This document shows, one piece after another, positions 1-8,384 of a stretch of 64,000 nucleotides of DNA. Location of the stretch: positions 1-64,000 of the forward strand of contig DATBHW010000044.1 in the NCBI GenBank assembly GCA_036557285.1. Reading direction: 5' to 3'. How positions within the stretch are numbered: the stretch's first letter is position 1; each line of letters begins with the position of its first letter. The position numbers and the translations under genes were made by a program. A model generated the notes under the pieces. It was not told the DNA's origin. It was given only the letters and a program-made list of their open reading frames with translations, and did no database searches. This DNA is from Ktedonobacterales bacterium (GTDB lineage: Bacteria; Chloroflexota; Ktedonobacteria; Ktedonobacterales; DATBGS01).

Positions 1-28
1 ACTTGCGATAGAGAGACTGCGACGCCAT
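1..28 (-). CDS. dnaX: DNA polymerase III gamma/tau subunit, first nine codons (cut by window edge)
   Basis: Nine codons remain before the left edge and read M-A-S-Q-S-L-Y-R-K. This matches the usual opening of the DnaX clamp-loader ATPase (xxQ-xLYRKWRPQ). A GAGGCG-like ribosome site lies just upstream, and an in-frame GTG at 32-34 is an alternative start. The SRP RNA gene directly upstream on the same strand supports the call, because ffs and dnaX are often neighbours in bacteria. The product would load the sliding clamp at the replication fork. Only the N-terminal tag is visible, so the identification rests on this motif and on context. Confidence 0.62.
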
Positions 29-243
29 GCTCACACCCGCCTCAACAGCCTGAGAAGTACCCTGAGAAGTCACGGCGCACCGCGCGCCTGAGCGGTCTTA
101 ACAGCTTTGGCAGCACCAGCCGAGAACGCGGACCGGGGAGCGCCTCGCGCAGTTGCCGCGCAGAGTGGCCGTGGTAAGCATAACGAGCAAAGCGGCAGCA
201 AACGCGCGGAGTAGGAAAGAAGGGGGCGGTGGAGAAGGGTACT

Positions 244-512
244 GGTCGTGCACCCTCCGTTGTTCCGCGCCAACCCACCTCGCTCGACGCTCCAGCTCAG
301 ATCCGGCGATCCCGCGGCACCCAGAGCGGTCCACTTACCGCTGCTTCCTCCCGGACCTGACGGGGTTCGCAGGCATCTGCCGCGCAGGACCCGGTCCTCA
401 ACGCCACATACCGACAATTGGACCAACTACGTCGAGCCTCGGATGGGAATTCGATCCCGCATACTGAGCATTTCGGGTTCAGGGCAGCCCAGGCGCCCCA
501 TCTAGCACGACC
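244..512 (-). ncRNA. ffs: Signal recognition particle RNA, large form with Alu domain
   Basis: The minus strand holds the universal SRP S-domain signature GUCAGGUCCGGGAGGAAGC (positions 343-361) in the apical hairpin. Further 5', at about 440-512, is the Alu domain found in Bacillus-type scRNA, with the conserved stretch CGAAUUCCCAUCCGAGG. The ends pair perfectly: GGUCGUGC at 505-512 with GCACGACC at 244-251. An inner helix pairs GGCUCGACG with CGUCGAGC. The length, about 269 nt, is close to the 271 nt B. subtilis RNA. The RNA binds Ffh to target membrane proteins, and the Alu domain is associated with elongation arrest. A consensus promoter ends eight bases upstream of the 5' end. Confidence 0.93.
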
Positions 513-520
513 TACACATC

Positions 521-549
521 ATTCTATCCGCTGCCAGTCCAGGTGTCAA
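521..549 (-). promoter_or_regulatory. Promoter of the SRP RNA
   Basis: On the minus strand TTGACA (544-549) is followed by a 17-bp spacer and TAGAAT (521-526), an almost perfect housekeeping sigma promoter. The predicted start falls at about 512, exactly where the terminal helix of the SRP RNA begins. Confidence 0.85.
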
Positions 550-908
550 GAACGAATAAGCCTTGATCCTCTTCTCTCCATCATTCCTGGGGCTAACTTC
601 AGCTTCTACTATAGAACAATATTTCGATTCTGTCAAAGACGAGCGAGGCACAGCCCTTCCCGCAGGGAGGGCGCTTGTATGAACCAGACCACAACCAGGG
701 CGTGATCCATCTCATGGGCAAGCATGCTTCCAACACCTATACTGTGAAGCACAGCTATCCCCGCCTATCTACCCTATTGTCAACGCTGCTATACTGGTAA
801 GCAATCTTTCAGGTGTCCAGCTCTGCGGGCGCTTTGATGATTGCCCATTGGGACTATTGGAAGGAGGGGCGCGGCGGAGGACGGAATCACCCATACCGCG
901 CAATCATC
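550..908. other. Intergenic region upstream of the sedolisin lipoprotein gene
   Basis: No convincing gene or RNA is seen. A TATACT at 789-794 could be a -10 box for the downstream gene but has no good -35. In-frame upstream starts for that gene exist at 813 (GTG) and 837 (ATG). They would put a charged, non-signal extension before the signal peptide and are disfavoured. Confidence 0.4.
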
Positions 909-2687
909 ATGCAACTTTTTCTGACCATTTCTCGGTTCAAGGGGCGAGGGCCGAGGCGCAGCGCCTTTCTGGCGCTCTGCGCGCTGCTCCCCATGCTGGC
1001 GGCCTGCGGCGGCCAGGACACCGCCCAAAAGCCACAAAGCACACACGTCCCGCTTCCGCCGCTGCCACCAATCGGGCTATTACCACCTGGAGCAGCAGGC
1101 GCGCAACCTACTGGTCCGGTGCCTCCCGATACGCGCCTGCAATTGACGATTGGCCTGGCGACTAACCGACAGGCGCTTGCCGATGATCTAGCCGCCCTGT
1201 ACGATCCCCATTCGCCCCAATACGGCCATTTCCTGACGCCAGATCAACTTGCCTCGCGCTACGGCGCCCCCCAGCAAGCCATTGACGCCGCCAGCAACTT
1301 TCTGAAGCTGGCTGGCTTCCAGATTCTCGCGGTCTCCTCGCTGCGCGATTCACTCATCGTCTCGGCCACCGCCGCGCAAATCCAACAGGCGTTTCATATC
1401 GGCCTGCAAGTCTATCAGCAGAATGGCTCCAGCTTCTTTGGGCCATCAGGCAAGTTTGGCTTGCCCGACGAACTCGAACAGATTATTGACTACATCCTGG
1501 GGCTGAGCGATTTCGGCAAGCCCAAACCCAAACCGCCGACACCACCCGCGCCGCCACCGGCCTGCAAGGGCGAGAAAGGCGTCTCCCCCAGCCAGATAGC
1601 AGCCGCCTACAACTATACAGGCGCCTATCAAGCGGGCTACACAGGCAAGGGCATCGCTATCGGCGTCGTCGAGTTTAACGATGACGTTTCGGTAGACGAT
1701 CTGAATACCTTCCTGAGCTGCACCACCGGCGGCAAGCTTCACCGCACCATCGTTCGAGTCAACGGCGGCGCGCAAGATACCGATGATGACTCTACCGCCG
1801 AGGCAACGCTGGACTTAGAGTACCTGAGTACGCTTGCGCCGGATGCGGAACTGCTGGAGTATCAAACGACCTATTGCGCGCAGATCTTCTGTGATCCAAC
1901 CATCACCCCCTTCCCAGAAGGCTACGCCAATATCCTGAACCAGATCGCCAGCGAAAACCGCGTGCAGGTGGTCAGCGCCAGTTGGGGCGGAGAAGAGTCC
2001 TTCTTTAGCCGAGATGAGATTCAAGCCATTGACCAGGCCATTCAGCGCCTGGCGGCGGAAGGCATCACCCTGGCTGCCGCCTCTGGCGATTGCGGCGCTT
2101 TTGATGACGGCACCTTCGACAAACTCTCCGTTGATTTCCCCGCCGCAGACCCGTATACCCTGGCCGTCGGCGGCACCCTCCTGGCGACAGATAGCCAGGG
2201 GAAACGCACCGAGGAGCCAGCCTGGTCTGACCCCAGCCCGGACAAAAGCCAGTGCGGAAACTCCTGGGGGACGGGCGGCGGCTTAAGCATCGCCTTTCAG
2301 CAGCCCGACTGGCAGACAGGGCCAGGCGTCCAGAACCAGTATTCCAACGGCTCGCGCCAGATACCCGATGTCTCAGCAATCTCGCTGAATGTACCCCTCT
2401 ACTTCTTTGGCAAGTGGTATCGAAGCGGCGGCACCAGCCTGTCCGCGCCTGTCTGGGCCGCAGGCATCGCGCTGGTGGATCAGGGATTGCGCCAGCACAA
2501 GAAGCCGCTGGTCGGCGCTCCGCCAACCTTCTATCAACTGGCAAACAAGGGTGGGTCGCTGCATCCTTTCTTTGATGTCACCAAAGGTGATAATCTCTTC
2601 TATCCAGCTACCAGCGGTTTCGACCTGGCAACCGGATTGGGAGCGCCCAACCTCAGCGATTTCGGCAAAGCGCTGGGAGCCTTCTAG
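909..2687 (+). CDS. Sedolisin (S53) family serine-carboxyl protease, predicted lipoprotein
   Basis: A 592-residue secreted endopeptidase of the sedolisin/kumamolisin family, typically active at low pH. The start at 909 gives a basic n-region, a hydrophobic stretch and the lipobox L-A-A-C, so it is probably lipid-anchored on the outer face of the membrane. Next come a proline-rich linker, a pro-domain of the pro-kumamolisin type (YGHFLTPDQL) and the catalytic domain. The catalytic residues are visible: Glu298 and Asp302 in E-A-T-L-D, the oxyanion Asp394 in SGDCGAF and nucleophile Ser510 in GGTSLSAP. Calcium-loop motifs F-D-V-T and ATGLG lie near the C-terminus. It is probably a self-activating extracellular scavenging protease. 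The gene stands alone and no terminator is obvious. Confidence 0.9.
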   Translation: MQLFLTISRFKGRGPRRSAFLALCALLPMLAACGGQDTAQKPQSTHVPLPPLPPIGLLPPGAAGAQPTGPVPPDTRLQLTIGLATNRQALADDLAALYDPHSPQYGHFLTPDQLASRYGAPQQAIDAASNFLKLAGFQILAVSSLRDSLIVSATAAQIQQAFHIGLQVYQQNGSSFFGPSGKFGLPDELEQIIDYILGLSDFGKPKPKPPTPPAPPPACKGEKGVSPSQIAAAYNYTGAYQAGYTGKGIAIGVVEFNDDVSVDDLNTFLSCTTGGKLHRTIVRVNGGAQDTDDDSTAEATLDLEYLSTLAPDAELLEYQTTYCAQIFCDPTITPFPEGYANILNQIASENRVQVVSASWGGEESFFSRDEIQAIDQAIQRLAAEGITLAAASGDCGAFDDGTFDKLSVDFPAADPYTLAVGGTLLATDSQGKRTEEPAWSDPSPDKSQCGNSWGTGGGLSIAFQQPDWQTGPGVQNQYSNGSRQIPDVSAISLNVPLYFFGKWYRSGGTSLSAPVWAAGIALVDQGLRQHKKPLVGAPPTFYQLANKGGSLHPFFDVTKGDNLFYPATSGFDLATGLGAPNLSDFGKALGAF

Positions 2688-2722
2688 ACGCCCGCGCTAG
2701 ATTCAGGAAGGGATAGCTATCT

Positions 2723-3451
2723 ATGTGCGAGATGCTCGCCGTACAGGGGAGCGCGCCAGGGGCAACCTTCGCGCTCTCAGAAGTCCTGCCCCTGGCAGCC
2801 GAGCTAGAACGGCTGGGTATCGCCGGATTTGGTTGGGGAGTCGCCTGGCGCGACCCTGCAGCCGGGCGAGTGCGCCACACCATTCACCTGGGCGCGCTTC
2901 ATCCGCATCTGGCCGAAGCGCAAACCGCCCTGGGCCACGAGCGGGCAGACGCGGCGATCATTCATCTGCGCCGTCCAAACCAGCTCAGCACGATTGGTCT
3001 GGCCGATACTCAGCCCTTTTACAGCGAGCGGCATGGCTGCGCCTTCGCCCATAACGGCGACTTCGACAGGCATGCCGCGCTGCGGCCAGGCTACCAGGAA
3101 CAAGGGCTGCTGAACGGGAAAGCCGACAGCGAGGTAGGCTTCCGGCTATTTGAGGAAGAGCTAGATCGCGCCACCGGCGCTGCGCCAGAGGAAGAAGCGC
3201 TGCGCCGGGTCTACGCGACGCTTGGTGGGCGCGCCAACCTGCTGGCGCTGACGCCGGATGGTTCAGTGGTCGCCTTTTCCAACTACCAGGAGAACTGGAT
3301 GTTCTCCTGCCGTCGCGGCCCCTGGAACGTCATCGTCACCGCCCTCTATAGCTGGGACCAGTCCGTCTTCACCATGATCCTCCCTGATGCCCAGGCCATC
3401 CATCGGCTGGAGCCGGACGAGTACCTCACCCTCAAAAGCCGTTTGAGCTAG
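2723..3451 (+). CDS. Class II glutamine amidotransferase-like hydrolase
   Basis: A 242-residue protein of the N-terminal nucleophile (Ntn) amidotransferase fold. Met is followed directly by Cys2, which becomes the N-terminal nucleophile after Met removal. HLRRPN and AFAHNGDFDR supply the glutamine-binding Arg and the Asn-Gly-Asp oxyanion elements. There is no synthetase domain, so it resembles stand-alone YafJ-type proteins whose acceptor substrate is unknown. AGGAAGG precedes the ATG. It lies 35 bp after the sedolisin gene and meets the next gene tail to tail, both stop codons sharing the four bases CTAG at 3448-3451. Confidence 0.83.
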   Translation: MCEMLAVQGSAPGATFALSEVLPLAAELERLGIAGFGWGVAWRDPAAGRVRHTIHLGALHPHLAEAQTALGHERADAAIIHLRRPNQLSTIGLADTQPFYSERHGCAFAHNGDFDRHAALRPGYQEQGLLNGKADSEVGFRLFEEELDRATGAAPEEEALRRVYATLGGRANLLALTPDGSVVAFSNYQENWMFSCRRGPWNVIVTALYSWDQSVFTMILPDAQAIHRLEPDEYLTLKSRLS

Positions 3452-5565
3452 GCTGGCTCCCCCTTGCCAGCAGCCGGGTGTTCGCCCTCGGTATTTTCGC
3501 GGCGTTCCTTGCCGAAGGGGCGGAAGAGAAAACTGGAACTGGGGCCAACAGCGGGTCCGGCGCCAGCGGGTCCACCCAACGGGCCGCTCGCCCTGGCAGC
3601 AGGAGCGGGCGCTCCTGCTGGGGCTGGGGGTGGCGCTGCCGGGGCCGCCGAGGCGCTGCCTTTGGTCGCGCTGCCGGTCAGCGTGTTAAAGGTCGAAGCC
3701 CCGCTGAGCGCCCCCGCGGGCGCCTGCGCCGGGGAACCAGCCATTGATTGGCCCGGCGCAAGAATGCTCAATTCATTGCTGAGGATGCGCCGCCCGATAG
3801 CAATCGCCGCGCCATAGGTGGAATCCATGCCGAAGTAGGAGAGGCTCCCCGCGCCCAGGTTCTTGCCACGCGTATAAGGCGTATCCGAAGCGTAGTGCAG
3901 AATCCCCAGATCGAAAGGCAGACGTGCAAAGTTAATATTCTCGCCAGTTGGATAGCGCGTCGTGTAAAGCGTCTCATAGACGGCGTTGAGGTACGGGCCG
4001 CTCTCCATTTCCACCACTGTATAGTTCGCGCGGTAATAGAAATCCAGATACTGGCGATTTTGCAAGAAGGTACCCTTGTTTGAGACCGCCTTCTGATTAT
4101 CCAGCACCGAACCATAGATCAACTGCGGGCCAACATCCCCTGCCGTGAAGCAGTTTTCCAGCCAGTAAACGTTCTGGCTATGTTCATCCAGCACCACATC
4201 GGAGATCATCACATCACCGATGCTCCCATTCAGCGTAGCGGCTTTCCCCAGAATATAAATCCCGCGCGCCTGCGAAAGATTCTCCATCACCTCGCGCAGC
4301 ATCCGATAAGCGGCCATCCCCAGCGGATAATCAATATTCATGATGATCGCCCGGCTGCGCGCCAGCCGCTCCAGGCCAGGCAGGCGGCAGCGGGGATCAA
4401 TATCATCCATGCGCAGCTTCGAGAGATCAAAGATCTGGGCATCCACTTCCACGCCATGCCGCGCGGTAATATTCCAGATGCCGCGCTCCTGCTCCTCAGC
4501 AGAACGCTGGTGAGCGAAATCCTTGCTCTCAGGAGTCTTCACATATTCGCGGGCAGCGTAGTAGAGGAAGTTTTGCCAGTTGCCAGGGACACGCCCCTCC
4601 TGAAGCTTGCGGCACTCCTCAGCCAGCATGGGGTCTTTACCGCTGAGGGCAAACTTGGTGATTTCCGCTTCGCGCCGCAGCGCCGCCCCGGAGAAAAGGT
4701 TTGACAGGCTGTGCGTGTTGCTGGAGACAAAATACATGGGCCGGTCGGCCAATCCCAGGTCTTTGAGCAGCTTATCCACCGGCGCCCACCACTTGCGGGT
4801 TGCCCGTATATAGCCCACGTGCGAGCCGCCAATCATCTTCAGCGTGAAGTTTTTGCGCTCGCGGCCAATGGTCAGGAGATTCCCCCACATCTTATCGCCC
4901 CAGATCACTTCGAGGCGACGCCAATCATCCGGCGAAACCTGCAAGCGTTCGCGCAGCACCTTGGTAATCTCGGCAAAAACCGGCGAGGCTTTATCTACCC
5001 GGCTTTCCAGCAACTGCATCGTCGTCGGGTCAGCATTCAGCAGCCAGTTAAACTTATTCCACTCGATCTGCATCGCCACCAGCACCGGCACAATATCTTC
5101 GGTATCGCTGACACTGGCGACATAGGCTGCCAGGCTGTTCTTGCCATCGTAAAACCACTTGCGCCGCCGCGCCGACGCTGTGACCGACTCCCATTTGTCA
5201 ACATCATAACCCTGCTGCTGAAAGATGTCTTCGGATTGACCCAGCAAGATGCGATTACAACCCAGCACCGCGTCAGGCAGGCGCAGCACACTGTAGATAA
5301 AAGCCGACATATCCGGCTTGGTGGAGCGGGCTTCCGGGTGCAACGCGGAATCAATATTGTAATGCGCCTGCACTAATGCCTTCAGGCCCACCTCGCCTGA
5401 ACTGCGCAGCAGCGTATGGAAAGTGCGAATATACATCTCGACTTCGCGCTTGCCAGCCTCGTGCCGGGCTTCCCCGTTCTCCATCGTCCCCATCTCCATC
5501 CCATCGCTCGGCCCGCCCTGATTGCGCTCGCCGCCCGAACGGCGCGAAAGGGTAAACTCTGCCAC
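3448..5565 (-). CDS. Uncharacterised 705-residue protein with nucleoside-phosphorylase-like motifs
   Basis: I do not recognise a named family. The start is GTG, with AGGAGG eight bases upstream. The N-terminal 50 residues are polar. The central part is rich in Trp and Arg and looks like a folded helical domain. The C-terminal half contains GSIGDVMISDVVLDEHS and TVVEMESGPYLNAV, reminiscent of the GDxVI and V-x-(D/E)-M-E-(T/S) motifs of the purine nucleoside phosphorylase/AMP nucleosidase superfamily, plus a Rossmann-like AIIMNIDYPLGMAAYRML. The last 100 residues are a Pro/Ala/Gly-rich, probably disordered tail ending in a charged patch. No signal peptide or TM helix is seen. Nucleotide or nucleoside processing is only an inference. 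The gene lies next to the DinB gene on the same strand. Confidence 0.55.
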   Translation of the reverse strand: MAEFTLSRRSGGERNQGGPSDGMEMGTMENGEARHEAGKREVEMYIRTFHTLLRSSGEVGLKALVQAHYNIDSALHPEARSTKPDMSAFIYSVLRLPDAVLGCNRILLGQSEDIFQQQGYDVDKWESVTASARRRKWFYDGKNSLAAYVASVSDTEDIVPVLVAMQIEWNKFNWLLNADPTTMQLLESRVDKASPVFAEITKVLRERLQVSPDDWRRLEVIWGDKMWGNLLTIGRERKNFTLKMIGGSHVGYIRATRKWWAPVDKLLKDLGLADRPMYFVSSNTHSLSNLFSGAALRREAEITKFALSGKDPMLAEECRKLQEGRVPGNWQNFLYYAAREYVKTPESKDFAHQRSAEEQERGIWNITARHGVEVDAQIFDLSKLRMDDIDPRCRLPGLERLARSRAIIMNIDYPLGMAAYRMLREVMENLSQARGIYILGKAATLNGSIGDVMISDVVLDEHSQNVYWLENCFTAGDVGPQLIYGSVLDNQKAVSNKGTFLQNRQYLDFYYRANYTVVEMESGPYLNAVYETLYTTRYPTGENINFARLPFDLGILHYASDTPYTRGKNLGAGSLSYFGMDSTYGAAIAIGRRILSNELSILAPGQSMAGSPAQAPAGALSGASTFNTLTGSATKGSASAAPAAPPPAPAGAPAPAARASGPLGGPAGAGPAVGPSSSFLFRPFGKERRENTEGEHPAAGKGEPA

Positions 5566-5610
5566 GTTACATGCCTCCTCATGAATAAAAAGAGCGCGCT
5601 CCCCGTGATC

Positions 5611-6099
5611 TCACTGCGCGAGCGCCATCGCTTTCAACTGCTCCACATGCTCATCCAGATGATCGATCAGCCACTGCTGGATCGCCTGGCGAACGGTCTG
5701 CGCGCCATATTTCACATGCTGGCCCGTCGTCTCCAGATCGGCGGGGCGCAGCCGTTGCAGCAAAGCCAGAGCAGTACCATAACCGCTCTCCAGAAGCGCC
5801 GCCATCTGCTCAGGCGTATCATGCGCGTGCGCCTCGATAAACCGAACGCGCTCAGGATTGCTCGCCACGCGCCCAAACGCAGCGCCAGGCTGGCGCTGGA
5901 AACGATCAATCTCGCCGGACCAGTAGCCAAACATCTCGGCGACATGCGCCAGGTCTTCCAGCGGCGTCCAGCCGCCGGAAGCCGGTTGAACAGCCAGCCT
6001 GGCGGGGGAAATCTCCGCCAGGCTGGCACGCAGTTCGCCATACAGACGATTCAGTTCTTCAATGAAGCGCTCCAGGTCTCCGGTTGAACTGGCCGCCAT
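5611..6099 (-). CDS. DinB-family protein
   Basis: A 162-residue four-helix protein of the DinB/YfiT superfamily, small metal-binding enzymes including thiol-dependent transferases. His residues occur at the three usual positions: in DLAHVAEM, in the EAHAHD loop and in the C-terminal IDHLDEHVEQL. The Trp of GGWTPLEDLAHV is typical of the first helix. The start at 6099 is chosen because GGGAGGA lies six bases upstream. Extension to 6144 would have no ribosome site. It is transcribed ahead of the large unassigned protein gene, with 45 bp between them. The substrate cannot be deduced. Confidence 0.82.
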   Translation of the reverse strand: MAASSTGDLERFIEELNRLYGELRASLAEISPARLAVQPASGGWTPLEDLAHVAEMFGYWSGEIDRFQRQPGAAFGRVASNPERVRFIEAHAHDTPEQMAALLESGYGTALALLQRLRPADLETTGQHVKYGAQTVRQAIQQWLIDHLDEHVEQLKAMALAQ

Positions 6100-6319
6100 G
6101 CGCGCGTTCCTCCCATTTTTCGCAGACGATATTGAGAGCGCCAATCCTTCTCCCGTTTCCTCTCCCGCTCATTGTAACACACATGGGGGAAAGCCAATGG
6201 CCTACCGTCCGGTTCCCAGTGTTTGCAGCCTCCACAGGCCATAGCATATACTGTTTCAGACCCCTAAAAGGCGCGCCTTGCCAATGCTGGCAGGCCGCGC
6301 GCCAGATTGAGGAACAAGT

Positions 6320-6481
6320 ATGCTTGGAACCTTACTTATCATCCTGCTGCTCGCCAGCATCGTGTTTCTCTCCGCCGGTTTTTTGATGGTGGCCTTGCGC
6401 ATGGGCAAGAACTTCGACCAGATGAGTAACCAGCCTCCCCAGTCAGATCAGCAGCGCCGCCGAACAGGAACCAGGCGCTAG
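6320..6481 (+). CDS. Small membrane protein (53 residues)
   Basis: A short ORF with a GAGG ribosome site seven bases before the ATG. It begins M-L-G-T-L-L-I-I-L-L-L-A and forms a single N-terminal hydrophobic helix of about 24 residues, followed by RMGKNF and a polar tail rich in Gln, Ser and Arg. This is the topology of a small single-pass membrane protein with a cytoplasmic tail. Codon use resembles the neighbours. No family is recognised. It stands alone between the divergent DinB gene and the convergent GalT-like gene. The hydrophobic pattern and ribosome site make it more likely real than chance. Confidence 0.55.
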   Translation: MLGTLLIILLLASIVFLSAGFLMVALRMGKNFDQMSNQPPQSDQQRRRTGTRR

Positions 6482-6500
6482 AATCTCGACACAGCGCCTA

Positions 6501-7529
6501 TCACAGCTTGATAGCCTGGCGCAGCCCTTCTGCCGCAGTTTCAGGCGTTTGCAGCATGAAATGTTCCTGGTAGAGATGCTGAAGAGCCGTTGTATCGCCG
6601 CCCCAGATACGCGGCGTCATATAGATACGTGGCGAGAGCCGCACATGCAGCCAGCTATCCTCGCGCCCGGTCACGCCCGAAAAGCACGCCAGATTAAAGC
6701 TATAGACGCCCTGCGATTCCAGGTGGCGCAGCGCCTGCCCCAAACCCAGGCAGAACTCATCCAGCGCCGCTTCAGGAAGGTTGCGTAATGTCTGCTGCCC
6801 CGGAAAGAGTACCAGCGTATCTCCCAGTACGCTTTGCGAGACAAAACTCGTCAGCCAGGCGCTGTATGTTCCACGTGAAACAAATCGCTCGCCCAATCGC
6901 TCCTCTTCCGCAAGCAAATCTGCCCAGTAGGAGCGGCCCGCCTCGCGGTAATAGCGCAGGCTGGCGGCCAATTCTTCCAGCAGCGCGTTGCCAGGTGTAT
7001 CGGTGGCAAATACCTGAAGATGCGGGTGAATCTGAGTGCCACCAGAGGCCGGGAAATAATTCCAGAACACGAGTGCATAGGTCGTATGCGCAAGATGCTG
7101 CACGCGCCGCACGTACTGCTGGCAAACGCCAAAAGCGTCGTGGAGCAGCGCCTGGCTGAACGCCCCGATAGGCACATAATGCGCCTGGCTCATAACCGCC
7201 ACCGCGCTGTGTTCATCATAAGGCGCAAGATTAGGAAAGATCATCGCTTCCCCCTGCTGCAAGCGCCCCTCCGGGATCACATCCGCCGGAAACCTGGGCG
7301 TCACCCGAAAGATGCGCTCTGGACAAAAAGGGCATGACTGCCGCGAAGCCTCAATCAACGGCTCCAGATCGGGCGGACTGAGATGCGCCGCGCCCACATG
7401 AGCGACCCGCCCGCTGCGACCCGTCAGCGGGTCCAGGCGCATCTCGCAGGGAATGGCCGTTTCCTGAAAGTCTGCGCCTGGGTCAAGATAGCGAGCCATT
7501 TTCTCCCGTCGCTCAAAACGAATCGGCAT
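6501..7529 (-). CDS. Galactose-1-phosphate uridylyltransferase-like (HIT superfamily) nucleotidyltransferase
   Basis: A 342-residue GalT-family protein. Cys66 and Cys69 in SCPFCPER form half of a zinc site. GGTQIHPHLQ carries the active-site His-Pro-His-x-Gln (His168, His170, Gln172), whose second His forms the uridylyl-enzyme intermediate in GalT. The start at 7529 has GGAGAG five bases upstream. The sequence diverges from classical GalT and no Leloir genes are adjacent, so the substrate could be another sugar or nucleotide phosphate (GalT or ADP-glucose phosphorylase type). It follows the carbonic anhydrase gene by 46 bp on the same strand. A parS-like ParB site lies inside the coding sequence at 6867-6882. 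Confidence 0.8.
   Translation of the reverse strand: MPIRFERREKMARYLDPGADFQETAIPCEMRLDPLTGRSGRVAHVGAAHLSPPDLEPLIEASRQSCPFCPERIFRVTPRFPADVIPEGRLQQGEAMIFPNLAPYDEHSAVAVMSQAHYVPIGAFSQALLHDAFGVCQQYVRRVQHLAHTTYALVFWNYFPASGGTQIHPHLQVFATDTPGNALLEELAASLRYYREAGRSYWADLLAEEERLGERFVSRGTYSAWLTSFVSQSVLGDTLVLFPGQQTLRNLPEAALDEFCLGLGQALRHLESQGVYSFNLACFSGVTGREDSWLHVRLSPRIYMTPRIWGGDTTALQHLYQEHFMLQTPETAAEGLRQAIKL
6867..6882. promoter_or_regulatory. parS: Candidate parS (ParB binding) site 1
   Basis: TGTTCCACGTGAAACA fits the bacterial chromosomal parS consensus TGTTNCACGTGAAACA at every position. The site is embedded in the GalT-like coding sequence, as intragenic parS sites often are. ParB-CTP clamps would load here and spread, recruiting SMC and the ParA segregation machinery near the origin. 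The parA and parB genes are not in the window. Confidence 0.8.
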
Positions 7530-7575
7530 AGCTTCTCTCCGGCTGAACACAGCGCGGCAGGCTGCTGCTTCGGCT

Positions 7576-8124
7576 TCACTCGCCGCGTTCGATCATCTCC
7601 AGCTTCCCGCTGTGGACATCAATCACCAGCGCGTGCACAGGGATGCCGCGCGGCAGATAGGGGCTGGTGCGAATGGCGCGGGCTGTGCGCGCGGTGTTTG
7701 CACGCACATCATGAAACGTCCCCAACCAGCGCAGCAGATCATCCCCCTGTTCAGGGAAGGCTGCCGGGTCCACCCCCAGCGCCTGCATCGAAGCGGTCAC
7801 ATGCCCCAGATCGCCATGCGACAGCCCACACTCGGTATGCCCGATGACGGCCACTTCGCGTACCCCCAGCAGATAAATAGCCCCCGCCAGGGAGCGAATC
7901 AGGTCGCCGTTGATCTCCTGCCCTTCAGGAATAGTCGCGCCCGCAGTGCGAAGCTGGAGAACTTCACCGCGATGCAGCCCCAGCGCCTCCTCAAATAGAT
8001 GCGTCAGGCGCGTATCCATACAGGTAACAACCGCCATCCGTCGGCGTGGCAGATGGCTGAGCTGCGCTGGTTGGTGCTTGCTCCCAAAAGTCTCGTTGGC
8101 CGCCAGAATCTCATCAATGACCAC
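7576..8124 (-). CDS. Beta-class carbonic anhydrase
   Basis: A 182-residue zinc enzyme that interconverts CO2 and bicarbonate in the cytoplasm. The zinc ligands Cys35 (in VTCMDTR, with the Asp37-Arg39 dyad), His96 and Cys99 (in GHTECG) are all present, and the length is typical of compact bacterial beta-CAs. The start ATG at 8124 has GGAGGCG upstream. The gene is first of a likely two-gene unit with the GalT-like gene. It is divergent from the trehalose synthase gene across a 260-bp gap that also holds a promoter for the latter. Confidence 0.92.
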   Translation of the reverse strand: MVIDEILAANETFGSKHQPAQLSHLPRRRMAVVTCMDTRLTHLFEEALGLHRGEVLQLRTAGATIPEGQEINGDLIRSLAGAIYLLGVREVAVIGHTECGLSHGDLGHVTASMQALGVDPAAFPEQGDDLLRWLGTFHDVRANTARTARAIRTSPYLPRGIPVHALVIDVHSGKLEMIERGE

Positions 8125-8189
8125 GTAGCGCCTCCTTCATATCCTGAACGCCCTGCCTTGCTGTCAGGCGTCGAACCCCTAAATCACGC

Positions 8190-8216
8190 TTGCGATGATC
8201 TCCCCCATGCTATACT
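8190..8216 (+). promoter_or_regulatory. Candidate promoter for the trehalose-6-phosphate synthase gene
   Basis: TTGCGA (8190-8195), a 15-bp spacer and TATACT (8211-8216) preceded by TG one base upstream, giving an extended -10. The short spacer is tolerated by extended -10 promoters. The resulting leader would be about 160 nt. Confidence 0.5.
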
Positions 8217-8384
8217 GCTATTTAAGGAACATAACAAGACTATCCGCTGCCATTGTAGGCCAAGGGTCAGCGGAAAACAAGGGCTGCGCGTTCTCGCTGC
8301 TGCTGCCCTGGCATATGACTTGCGCGCCAGGTATGGAAGTGAAGAGGGGATCAGCAGAACGCGAGCGGGAAGGGGCATCTCACC

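Noticed and set aside
440-460. A tRNA T-arm-like GGAATTCGATCCC sequence
   Set aside because: The required G53-C61 pair and the rest of a cloverleaf are missing. The sequence belongs to the SRP Alu domain.
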